A DNA stretch of 47,729 bases. Source: Oligoflexia bacterium (lineage in GTDB: Bacteria > Bdellovibrionota > UBA1018). The position numbers and the translations under genes are program-made. The stretch lies in NCBI GenBank assembly GCA_014378465.1, contig JACMNQ010000051.1:1-47729 (forward strand), given 5' to 3'. Below the pieces are notes generated by a model. It worked only from the letters and a program-made list of their open reading frames with translations. It was not told the DNA's origin and made no database searches. Positions 20,629 through 28,126 of this stretch are shown piece after piece; position 1 is the stretch's first letter; each line of letters opens with the position of its first letter.

Positions 20629-21615
20629 ATGCTGATGCCCCGACGTCCAATTTCTCCTTCAAAGGTTTCAAACCTGCTGCGTACCGCGGCTTTTGCTCTC
20701 GCACTGTCGGTGCCTTTGGCCAGCGCCTGGGCTGATCAACCTTCGAGCCTTGAAGAGGCCGCTTCGATCCTTTCGAACGAAGCGCAAAGTCTTCAGAGCG
20801 AAGTGGATTATTCAAACGGAGTTTCCTATCAGGCCAAACAGGCAGTGCTCGATTTTTCCCAAACTGCTCAAGGCCTTGATCAGTGTTTTGGCGGAAACGG
20901 CGGAGTGATCATCGACATGGGCGATGCAAACCAAGGTGGTCTGGGGAACGGTTCCTTTGGAAATGTCCCGAGCAATCCGGCCTGTGTTTCTCTGATCGCA
21001 CCGGTAATTCAGTCCTTTCAGGCTGTGGATTATCAGTTGGCCGGTACCGACACGAGTGACCCTCAGGTATTTGAACAGTACATTCGAGTTCGACAGGCTC
21101 TCGAAGATTTGAGAAATCTCTCCAGCAACGGGAGTACGGGTAACACCGGGGGTATTGGATTTCCCCTTCCAGGTGGCGGCGTGGGACATCCAGGGGGCTC
21201 TTCAGGAACTTCCATCAATTGTATCGGCGCAGTTTGCGTGGGCACGACCGTTCAGGTGGTCCTGGGTTCCTATGCAGGTCAGATCGGCCGAGTGATCGCC
21301 ATCGAACGCAACACTCAGGTGCTGACCGTCCTCAGTCAGCGCGGACAATACATCTACCCCCGTTACGGTGAAATCAGACCCGTACAACAGAGAGACCCCG
21401 GCAACGGGGGCCTGGTCCGAGTGGATGGCTACATTGATCAAAATCACTTTGCCTTCGCTTCCGGCAACCGTCAGCAGATCTACAGTCAGTGCATGGAATT
21501 TGGTGCCCGCCTTCGCAAGAGCTGGGTTAACCGGGTGATTGCCAATGGCAGCACCTTTTCCCAGTCCACCACGATCGGCCATGCCTGTGAATTCGTCATG
21601 AGGATGGCTCGTTAA
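20629..21615 (+). CDS. Secreted protein with KOW/SH3-like segment
   Basis: A 328-residue protein with a signal peptide (LRTAAFALALSVPLASAWA) cut near residue 35. Residues ~40-175 are helical and Gln/Asp-rich, followed by a Gly-rich linker (~168-193). After a CIGAVC pair the segment VQVVLGSYAGQIGRVIAIERN resembles a KOW-type beta-barrel, a small binding module. The last ~60 residues contain two more Cys (QCMEFGARLRK, HACEFVMR). GAGG lies 8 nt before ATG 20629; an ATG two codons later is possible. A strong terminator follows. No enzymatic motif is seen; it is presumably periplasmic or secreted. Confidence 0.75.
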   Translation: MLMPRRPISPSKVSNLLRTAAFALALSVPLASAWADQPSSLEEAASILSNEAQSLQSEVDYSNGVSYQAKQAVLDFSQTAQGLDQCFGGNGGVIIDMGDANQGGLGNGSFGNVPSNPACVSLIAPVIQSFQAVDYQLAGTDTSDPQVFEQYIRVRQALEDLRNLSSNGSTGNTGGIGFPLPGGGVGHPGGSSGTSINCIGAVCVGTTVQVVLGSYAGQIGRVIAIERNTQVLTVLSQRGQYIYPRYGEIRPVQQRDPGNGGLVRVDGYIDQNHFAFASGNRQQIYSQCMEFGARLRKSWVNRVIANGSTFSQSTTIGHACEFVMRMAR

Positions 21616-21647
21616 AGCGTAACTAGTGCACCGCTTTGATGGGCATG

Positions 21648-21690
21648 CGGGCTCGAAGAGGCAACTCTTCGGGCCCGTTGTATTTTTTCT
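21648..21690 (+). terminator. Intrinsic terminator after the KOW-like protein gene
   Basis: GGGCTCGAAGAG (21649-21660) pairs with CTCTTCGGGCCC (21665-21676) around a GCAA tetraloop with one T-G wobble, followed by TTGTATTTTTT. Confidence 0.85.
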
Positions 21691-21720
21691 GCTCGAAATC
21701 GGGTATGCTCGTGAAAGCGC

Positions 21721-22761
21721 ATGAGCCCAAAATTCAATGGCGGATCAGATGACTGGCTGGACGACGAAGACTCCTCGGGGAGTGGTGCCCCGGTTGCACG
21801 CGTAAAAAAGAAGAAGACCGCTGCGAACAAGGCGACTCAGCTTCCCGCTGAAGAGGCCAACGCAGTCGTCGTCGAAGTGTTTCCCAATCAGTGCGCCGTG
21901 AGGCTGGATGGTGCACCTGCCGAAAAGAACGTCGACGTGCTCTGTTCCTACCGTCGCTCTCAATTGATGGACAAGGAGAGTGAGATTCGGGATCGTTCGC
22001 CTGTCGCGGTGGGGGACCGGGTGAAAGTCGAACTGACGGGATCAAGCACTGGCGTGGTCGAAGCCCTCTGCATTCGCAAAAATCAACTGGTCAGGCCTGC
22101 ACCCGCCCGGGCCACCCGCCATGTTCTGGTTTCGAATATTGATCAGCTGGTCATCGTGACAGCGACTCAGAACCCTGAATTCTCACCCGGACTTGTCGAC
22201 CGCTTCCTGATAGCCGCTTCCGTGCAGGGGATTCCCGCCGTCATCTGCATCAACAAGATTGATCTCCATGCTTCCGTCGCGGGAGTGCTTCCTCCCTGGA
22301 AGACTTATGAGGATCTCGGTTATCCGGTGATCGAAGTCAGTGCAAAAAGAGATCTGGGTGTGGCTCAATTGCAAGAAATCACAAGTGGAAAGCTCACGGT
22401 TTTCTGCGGTCACTCAGGCGTCGGGAAGACCTCGCTCCTGAGCGTGCTGCTTCAGCGTGAGGCAGGTCGAGTGGGAGAAGTGAGTGATTTCACCGGCAAA
22501 GGCAGGCACACTACCACGGGAGCCATTCTCTTGCGGGATTCTCATTTCATTGATACCCCGGGGGTGCGAGCTTTCGGATTGATCGATGTTTCTCCCGAGA
22601 AACTGCATACATACTTTCCCGAGTTCAGTTCTCCGGCACAGCTCGGGTGCGCTCAGAAAGACTGCCTTCACATGGATGAAGCGGACTGCAAAGCCACTTC
22701 GCTCGCCCGCTATTCGAGTTACCGCAGAATTTTTGAATCCATTCGGTCCGGAGAAAATTGA
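21721..22761 (+). CDS. rsgA: Ribosome small-subunit-dependent GTPase RsgA
   Basis: A 346-residue circularly permuted GTPase acting in late 30S maturation. Motifs appear in the permuted order: G4 NKID at 178-181, G1 GHSGVGKT at 230-237 and G3 DTPG at 278-281. The zinc site is Cys310, Cys315, His317 and Cys323 (C-x4-C-x-H-x5-C). An OB-like N-terminal domain (~45-115) precedes the GTPase. The first ~45 residues are an extension with an acidic patch (DDWLDDED) and a KKKK run, longer than in many family members. The start has no strong ribosome site, so an internal start is possible. It follows the terminator at 21690 and should have its own promoter. Confidence 0.95.
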   Translation: MSPKFNGGSDDWLDDEDSSGSGAPVARVKKKKTAANKATQLPAEEANAVVVEVFPNQCAVRLDGAPAEKNVDVLCSYRRSQLMDKESEIRDRSPVAVGDRVKVELTGSSTGVVEALCIRKNQLVRPAPARATRHVLVSNIDQLVIVTATQNPEFSPGLVDRFLIAASVQGIPAVICINKIDLHASVAGVLPPWKTYEDLGYPVIEVSAKRDLGVAQLQEITSGKLTVFCGHSGVGKTSLLSVLLQREAGRVGEVSDFTGKGRHTTTGAILLRDSHFIDTPGVRAFGLIDVSPEKLHTYFPEFSSPAQLGCAQKDCLHMDEADCKATSLARYSSYRRIFESIRSGEN

Positions 22762-22930
22762 ACTGCTTTCCGGCCCGATGTCTGGTGCCGAGTGCTGGCG
22801 CCGCTTTGCGGCATCCCTTTTGCTTCAGTTATCCCACAGGGGTCTTTACCCTGAATGCTGGCAATCCGCAGGGGCGGAGTTGCGAGTGTTTTTTACGGCG
22901 ATTTTGACAATTTAAAATGCGAAGCTTCTT

Positions 22931-23830
22931 ATGAAACCTCAAAAATCTGATGAACGGGTTCGGCACCATCGTTTCAGTTTTCTCAGAAGCTGCGTTGCCA
23001 TATCAGAACAAAGCTCGTCGGACTTCTCGCGAGCGACTCTCATTTTTGTCCACGGGCGCTTCAGCGCCGCCAGCCATTGGCTTCCTCTCGTTGAGCCTCT
23101 CCGCGCCCATTTCACGTCGCTTCTGGTGGATCTGCCCGGATTTGGAAACTCATTCACCCTGGATGATCAGGGTCCCTCACTCGATGAAAGTGCGGAATTG
23201 CTGGCGCAGCTCATTTCTGAATTCTCGTCGGGCCCGGTTTTTTTGATTGCGCACGAAATGGGGAGCGCGATCGTTCAGCTCTGTCTGTTGGGGAAGTCCC
23301 TGAAGGAAAAGGATCGAATCAAAGGAGTCATCCTCTTGAATCCTCTTTGCCTCAGTCATGCCATTGGGACGCTGTCATTGAATTACGGGGCTTATTTCCT
23401 GAAGAGAAGGCTTCAAAAAATACTGAAGGGCTGCGAAAGTCTCAACCCCGATCAGAAGCAGGAAGTGATTGAGCCGTGGAATCATCGGTCTTCAAGAGAC
23501 TCGATCCTGCAGGCGTTTGATGCCTATCAACAGAGTTGGCCGGATGAAGAGGCGCGAAGTGGCTGGAGAAACTCCCTGCAGGACCTGAAGCAGCCCGTAC
23601 TGCTTCTTCAGGGAGCTCAGGACCCGATCAATCCCCCCGAACACAGCTTTGAACTGATCCGCAGACTTCCCGAAGCCTATTATTTTCAAAATGAGAAATG
23701 TGGTCATTGGCCCAGTCTGGAACAACCCGGCTGGGCCAATGAAAAGCTGAGAGATTTTCTGTGGAAGTACTCAAACAGATCCTCCCACATCGAAAGCCAC
23801 CTGGACCCTCTGCACCGAAAGAGCGCTTAA
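22931..23830 (+). CDS. Alpha/beta hydrolase-fold protein with Glu at the nucleophile position
   Basis: A 299-residue protein with the fold's landmarks: oxyanion segment [12 protein letters not shown] (~39-50), VDLPGFGNS (~66-74), an elbow strand ending IAHEMGS (106-112), [13 protein letters not shown] with Asp231, and [10 protein letters not shown] with His259. The elbow normally reads G-x-S-x-G with Ser as nucleophile. Here the codon is GAA (Glu109), so ordinary Ser-hydrolase chemistry looks impossible while the acid and His remain. It could be a non-catalytic binding protein or use Glu in an unusual way. No membrane segments. The 3' end overlaps the convergent acyl-CoA dehydrogenase gene by 4 bp. 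Confidence 0.8.
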   Translation: MKPQKSDERVRHHRFSFLRSCVAISEQSSSDFSRATLIFVHGRFSAASHWLPLVEPLRAHFTSLLVDLPGFGNSFTLDDQGPSLDESAELLAQLISEFSSGPVFLIAHEMGSAIVQLCLLGKSLKEKDRIKGVILLNPLCLSHAIGTLSLNYGAYFLKRRLQKILKGCESLNPDQKQEVIEPWNHRSSRDSILQAFDAYQQSWPDEEARSGWRNSLQDLKQPVLLLQGAQDPINPPEHSFELIRRLPEAYYFQNEKCGHWPSLEQPGWANEKLRDFLWKYSNRSSHIESHLDPLHRKSA

Positions 23831-24972
23831 GCCCGATCGAAGATCTCTTTGGCGATGATCAGACGCTGGATCTGGCTGGTTCCCTCATAGATCTGGTAGA
23901 TCTTGGCATCGCGCATGAGCTTCTCGACCGGATATTCCTCTGAATAGCCATATCCGCCGAAAACCTGAACTGCGTCAGTCGTCACCTTCATGGCCATGTC
24001 GGCGCAGAAAGCCTTCGCCATTGCCGCGAACTTGGTGTTGCGTTCACCGCTGTCGATTGTCCACGCCGCTTTGTAAACCAGCATTCGGGCCGCTTCGATG
24101 TCCTTGGCCATGTCAGCGATCATGAAACTGACTGCCTGGAAAGCGGAGATGGGTTGCCCGAAAGCCTTCCGGGACTGAGCGTACTGAACCGCCTCGTCCA
24201 TGGCTCGACGTCCGAGTCCCACTGCACCCGCGGAGACGGCTGGGCGAGTGTGATCAAATGCGCTCATGGCGATCTTGAAGCCTTCGCCTTCCTTGCCCAG
24301 TCGGTAGCGTTCCGGGATCCTGACATTGTCAAAAGTGATGCCGCGCGTGTCGCTGGCTCTCTGACCCATATTCCATTCCTTCTTGCCGACGGTGATCCCA
24401 GGAGTCTTGGCCGGAACCACAAATCCAGTCATCCCCTTGTGTTTGAGGGTGGGGTCGGTGTAGGCGAGGACGAAGTACCAGTCGGCGACACTGGCATTGG
24501 TGATCCACATCTTGGAACCATTGATGACGTAGTCGCCCGCTTCCTTCTTGGCCAGTGTTCTGATGCCGCTCACATCGGAGCCGGCGCCAGGCTCGGTCAC
24601 GCAGTAGGCTGCAAATTTGGGGGCAGCGGTCAGTGCCCCTAGAAATTCCTTCTTCTGCTCATCATTTCCAGCCACGACGATCGGTGCTGCCGCCAGCGTG
24701 TTGGCTTCCATGGCGGTGGCGATGCCCGTGCAGCCATAAGCGAGCTCTTCGGTGATGATGCAGCCTTCGAGTACTCCAAGACCCATTCCACCGTAAGCTT
24801 CAGGGATATGAGTGTTCATGATCCCCAATTCCCAGGCCTTGGTCGCGATCTCCTTGGGATACTCACCCGTCTTGTCGTGGTGAGCAGCGCGAGGGATGAT
24901 CTCGTCTTTGGCAAACTTGCGGGCGAGGTCTTGAAGCTGTTTCTGCTCATCTGACAGGCTGAAATCGATCAT
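23827..24972 (-). CDS. Acyl-CoA dehydrogenase
   Basis: A 381-residue FAD flavoprotein that introduces the C2-C3 double bond of acyl-CoA in beta-oxidation or branched-chain degradation. Family marks are [14 protein letters not shown] (FAD/substrate contact), [39 protein letters not shown], and [10 protein letters not shown] with catalytic Glu at about 363, the position used by medium- and short-chain enzymes. The ATG at 24972 has GGAG 7 nt upstream and gives the usual start [13 protein letters not shown]. The chain-length class cannot be decided from sequence. It is a single gene; electron-transfer flavoprotein genes are not nearby. Confidence 0.95.
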   Translation of the reverse strand: MIDFSLSDEQKQLQDLARKFAKDEIIPRAAHHDKTGEYPKEIATKAWELGIMNTHIPEAYGGMGLGVLEGCIITEELAYGCTGIATAMEANTLAAAPIVVAGNDEQKKEFLGALTAAPKFAAYCVTEPGAGSDVSGIRTLAKKEAGDYVINGSKMWITNASVADWYFVLAYTDPTLKHKGMTGFVVPAKTPGITVGKKEWNMGQRASDTRGITFDNVRIPERYRLGKEGEGFKIAMSAFDHTRPAVSAGAVGLGRRAMDEAVQYAQSRKAFGQPISAFQAVSFMIADMAKDIEAARMLVYKAAWTIDSGERNTKFAAMAKAFCADMAMKVTTDAVQVFGGYGYSEEYPVEKLMRDAKIYQIYEGTSQIQRLIIAKEIFDRA

Positions 24973-25037
24973 GCGAGGTCTCCTTGGGTTTTCCTTGAGT
25001 CTATGCCTGTGATTCATTCTAGGCAATGGCTAGGCCG

Positions 25038-25067
25038 TGGGGCTGAACAATGGGGCTGAACAATGGG
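25038..25067 (+). repeat. 13-bp perfect tandem duplication
   Basis: TGGGGCTGAACAA occurs twice in direct succession (25038-25050, 25051-25063) followed by TGGG. It lies upstream of the chosen rRNA methyltransferase start and would be coding only if the GTG at 25037 were used. Confidence 0.85.
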
Positions 25068-25123
25068 TACCCAAGATGCGCAAGGGGCTCCCCAAACGAC
25101 TCACGATGTGCGATGAAAGGGGC

Positions 25124-26404
25124 ATGGATCCATTTCAATCGAAGCAAACCAACAAGGCCGCGCGTCAGGAAAATGTAGTCAAACTCTTTGGCGAAATCTG
25201 GACCGAGCTGTTCACTTCCCCCGTGCACCTGGATTCGGCCCTTTCCAAAAGGTCGCGAAACACCAAATCCATTCTGGCGCAGATCGTTCCGCAGATCCTG
25301 CTTCAACCTTCTTCCCTGGCCGAAGCGCTCGGTGTCGGAATCGCTGAAGGTGAGCCCTGGAGTCTGGACCAACAGAAGCTCGTGAGCTGGCGTCCTGCCT
25401 ATCTGATGGCTGAGCACCTTTATGGTGCCATGTCACAGGGACGCCCTGATGTGGACGCCGTCATCGAGGATTTTCCGGCCCACATGATTCAGGAATGGAC
25501 GGATTGCTGGGACAAGGCGACTGCGAGAACTCTTTCTAGAACGCTGGGCTCCGAAGCCCCACTCAGTCTGAGAGCGAGTACTCGCATGGGAGCGGAGAAG
25601 CTCCTCAAGGAACTCACCGCAATGAGTTTGCCGGTGAAGGTTCAGCGCTCCGATCTGTCTCCTCTGGGAGTCCGCCTGAGTGGTTATGCTCCGGTTCTGG
25701 GCACGGACCTCTACCAGAACGGCAATTTTGAGATTCAAGATGAGGGTTCGCAGGTCATGGCGCTCTTTGCCCTGTGGCCAGAGCTTTTTGAAGGTCTTCT
25801 TCAGGAAAAGCCTGGAAATGTTCGTCCGCTTCCGACTCTGCCTGAGCTGCCGAAGAACCCACCGGCATGGACTGTGGTCGATGCTTGTGCGGGTGCAGGT
25901 GGCAAGAGCTTGGCATTTGCAGATGCTCTGAAGGGCAAGGGCAGAGTTTACTCTTATGACACCTCGGAGCGTAAACTTCAGGCGCTTCGCAGGCGCGCGA
26001 CCCGCGCTCAGGTCAATAATATCCAAGCGGTCGCGGTCGAAGAGGGCCAGGAAAATCTTGTCATCGACCGTTTCAAGAAAACTGCCCATGTGGTCCTCGT
26101 GGACGCACCTTGCAGTGGTTGGGGGGTTCTCAGACGCAATCCCGACATCAAGTGGCGTCAATCTCCCGACGTCCTCATGAGGATGCCGCTGATCCAGTAC
26201 CGTCTGCTCAGTCAGTATTCCGAGCTCGTTCAGGCCGGCGGTCGCCTCGTGTTTGGTGTCTGCACTTTCCGTGAGGCCGAAACGACCGCCATCGTGGAAA
26301 AGTTTCTCGACGCACATCCGGACTTTGAGAAGGCCAAGGGCGGATTCGTCGGTCCGGGTCCCACGGACGGCTTCTTCATGCAGGCATTTCTGAGAAAAAA
26401 ATGA
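25124..26404 (+). CDS. RsmB/NOP2/Sun-family RNA m5C methyltransferase
   Basis: A 426-residue protein from ATG 25124. The SAM-binding motif I is VVDACAGAGGKSLAFADAL. The two catalytic Cys of this family are present: Cys330 in VDAPCSGWG (motif IV) and Cys380 in GVCTF (motif VI). The bacterial relative RsmB methylates 16S rRNA C967; exact specificity is unproven here. The N-terminal ~190 residues are helical and less conserved. Start choice is uncertain: GTG 25037 or ATG 25076 would add 29 or 16 residues, but the upstream part carries a tandem duplication, and AAAGGGG lies just before 25124. It overlaps pyrD by ATGA, so the two are coupled. Confidence 0.88.
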   Translation: MDPFQSKQTNKAARQENVVKLFGEIWTELFTSPVHLDSALSKRSRNTKSILAQIVPQILLQPSSLAEALGVGIAEGEPWSLDQQKLVSWRPAYLMAEHLYGAMSQGRPDVDAVIEDFPAHMIQEWTDCWDKATARTLSRTLGSEAPLSLRASTRMGAEKLLKELTAMSLPVKVQRSDLSPLGVRLSGYAPVLGTDLYQNGNFEIQDEGSQVMALFALWPELFEGLLQEKPGNVRPLPTLPELPKNPPAWTVVDACAGAGGKSLAFADALKGKGRVYSYDTSERKLQALRRRATRAQVNNIQAVAVEEGQENLVIDRFKKTAHVVLVDAPCSGWGVLRRNPDIKWRQSPDVLMRMPLIQYRLLSQYSELVQAGGRLVFGVCTFREAETTAIVEKFLDAHPDFEKAKGGFVGPGPTDGFFMQAFLRKK

Positions 26405-27459
26405 GTAGCGGACCTTTCTGGGGGTTGATCAAGTCGTTTCTTTTCCTGAAAGATGCGGAGTCAGTCCATCATTTCTCCGTGCGAATTCTGCAGTTCATGT
26501 CTCGTCAACGCACGACCAGAGCGGCGCTTCGTGCGATCACCGGTGGTGGAGAGCGGTCTCCTCACCTGGAGCGGACGGTTTCAGGACTTCACTTTCGCAG
26601 TCCTCTGGGGCTCGCGGCCGGGTTTGATAAAGATGCGGAGCTTCTCGCGGTGCTCCCCGATCTTGGTTTTGGTTTTGCCGAAATCGGTACCGTCACTCCA
26701 CGTCCTCAAGCAGGAAATGAACGACCCCGACTCTTTCGAGACCCACCTCGCGGCGCCCTCTTCAATCGGATGGGCTTCAATGGCAAAGGATCAGAGCGAG
26801 TGGCACGCAATCTCGAGACCGCTCGGTCAAATCTGCCCACTGACTTTCGTGTGGGCGTCAATATCGGCAAGAACAAGGATACTCCGCTTCACGAAGCCCA
26901 CTTGGATTACGTGTCGGCTGCCCGCGCCTTCGAGGGTCTTGCAGACTACCTGGTGATCAATGTCAGCTCTCCGAACACTCCAGGACTCCGATCCCTGCAG
27001 AGTCTTGAGGCACTTCAACCCATCATTGAAGGTGTCAGAGACGAAATTTCCGGTTGGAAAACGACAGTTCCGTTGTTTTTGAAGCTCGCGCCCGAAGTGA
27101 ACGGCACCCAACTTGCTGAAATACTCTCTACTGCGGAAAATTGGGGAGTGAACGGGTGGGTCCTCACCAACACACTCGCCGGAAATTGGTCTGAGAGCGT
27201 CAGTTCACCTCTTCCTGGAGGTTGGAGCGGGGCACTTCTCACTGAAGTCTCTCGAAACTCTCTTCTTCAGGCTCGACCACTCACTCGACTCCCCATCATC
27301 TCCGTGGGTGGTATTTCAACCTCTGACGAAGCGGTTCTGAGGTTGAAGGAGGGAGCTGATCTTGTGCAGATCTACTCGGGCTGGGTGTTCAATGGGCCCC
27401 GTTTCCCGGCTGCGATCAACAAACAAATTTCACAAGATATCAGCCAGATCAGGCTCTAG
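26401..27459 (+). CDS. pyrD: Dihydroorotate dehydrogenase, class 2 (quinone)
   Basis: A 352-residue FMN enzyme that oxidises dihydroorotate to orotate in pyrimidine synthesis, passing electrons to membrane quinone. Class 2 features are an N-terminal membrane-associating extension (residues ~1-45), AAGFDKDAELL, GTVTPRPQAGNERPRLFR, NRMGFNG and the catalytic Ser in NVSSPNTPGLRSLQ near 189. C-terminal FMN-phosphate segments are SVGGISTSDEA and LVQIYSGWVFNGP. The start overlaps the stop of the rRNA methyltransferase gene by ATGA. pyrF lies about 6 kb downstream in another unit. A terminator follows at once. Confidence 0.97.
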   Translation: MSSGPFWGLIKSFLFLKDAESVHHFSVRILQFMSRQRTTRAALRAITGGGERSPHLERTVSGLHFRSPLGLAAGFDKDAELLAVLPDLGFGFAEIGTVTPRPQAGNERPRLFRDPPRGALFNRMGFNGKGSERVARNLETARSNLPTDFRVGVNIGKNKDTPLHEAHLDYVSAARAFEGLADYLVINVSSPNTPGLRSLQSLEALQPIIEGVRDEISGWKTTVPLFLKLAPEVNGTQLAEILSTAENWGVNGWVLTNTLAGNWSESVSSPLPGGWSGALLTEVSRNSLLQARPLTRLPIISVGGISTSDEAVLRLKEGADLVQIYSGWVFNGPRFPAAINKQISQDISQIRL

Positions 27460-27464
27460 AAACG

Positions 27465-27497
27465 CAAAAGCCCCGGACCGAAGTCCAGGGCTTTTAG
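27465..27497. terminator. Bidirectional intrinsic terminator between pyrD and the Lys-rich peptide gene
   Basis: AAAAGCCCCGGAC pairs with GTCCAGGGCTTTT around a CGAA loop, with one mismatch. The A-run and T-run on the two sides let it work for both convergent genes. Confidence 0.85.
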
Positions 27498-27514
27498 AAG
27501 TCGAAGAAATAAAT

Positions 27515-27586
27515 TTATTTCTTCTTTTTCTTTGCGACTTTTTTCTTAGCTACTTTTTTCTTGGTTGCTTTCTTTTTCGTTGCCAT
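27515..27586 (-). CDS. 23-residue Lys-rich basic peptide
   Basis: The minus strand reads ATG at 27586 preceded by GGAGG at 9 nt, then 23 codons and TAA. The peptide starts MATKKKATKKK and is built of KKKVA/KKKAT-type units: 15 Lys, the rest Ala, Val and Thr, and no acidic residue. The strong ribosome site, clean stop and downstream terminator support real expression. Lys/Ala-rich tails of this style are known from bacterial histone H1-like and nucleoid proteins, so binding of DNA, RNA or other polyanions is a reasonable inference. A perfect 7-bp inverted repeat lies 20 bp upstream. The gene is easily missed because of its length. Confidence 0.65.
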   Translation of the reverse strand: MATKKKATKKKVAKKKVAKKKKK

Positions 27587-27605
27587 CGTCTTATCCTCCG
27601 TTAAC

Positions 27606-27624
27606 GTGTTGACAAATTCAACAC
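27606..27624. promoter_or_regulatory. Inverted repeat upstream of the Lys-rich peptide gene
   Basis: GTGTTGA-CAAAT-TCAACAC is a perfect 7-bp palindrome with a 5-bp spacer, ending 20 bp before the ATG at 27586 and just outside the ribosome site. It could be an operator or an mRNA hairpin. Confidence 0.5.
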
Positions 27625-28126
27625 TACTCCTCTGATGTTACCTTGATCTTTTCCGATATCAAGCAAAGATCGCATTTATTTTCATTTTTTTTCTGAATCG
27701 GAAAACAGCGTGATCAATTTTCGCGAATTCACATCATCTTCATCTCTCGAAATGCATTTTCGTCCTCCGGTGTGATCAGACTTTGATCACTCATGCAGTG
27801 ATCGGAGCACTCGAGGTGAGAAAATCGCAACCTCCGCGGACGACTGACCCCTCATTTCTAAAAATTAAAAAAAAGCCTAAAAAGGCTGTTTTATATCAGA
27901 TTATCATCTGCAAATCCCTGAAGCAGACCTCTTTGAAAAGCGGATTTCACCTTTTTGGACTGTTTGCTTTGCATTGCGCACTGTTGTTGACCCCTCAGAA
28001 TGAAAAATCAGTGCCCGAAGTCGTCATCAGAGGGAGACGATTGCCAAAAACCGTTACTTGAGTGACTTTCAGGCAGTCCGGGGGATACCCTTTGAGCCAA
28101 AACGCGGGATGTGAGAAAGAAAAAGT
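27625..28126. other. Intergenic region before ntrY (about 500 bp), no supported gene
   Basis: It contains the 27772-27790 palindrome and an AGCCT-AAAA-AGGCT hairpin near 27872-27886 flanked by A and T runs. A 92-codon frame at 27783-28061 runs through that hairpin. It has only TTG/GTG starts without a ribosome site and no recognised family, so I do not call it. Confidence 0.4.
27772..27790. promoter_or_regulatory. Second 7-5-7 inverted repeat
   Basis: GTGATCA-GACTT-TGATCAC is again a perfect 7-bp palindrome with a 5-bp spacer, 148 bp from the first. Single GTGATC copies also occur near 27709 and 27797, so this may be a cluster of sites for one dimeric regulator. Confidence 0.45.

Noticed and set aside
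27783..28061. A possible 92-residue protein before ntrY
   Set aside because: No ribosome site, only TTG/GTG starts, a hairpin with A/T runs inside the frame and no family resemblance.
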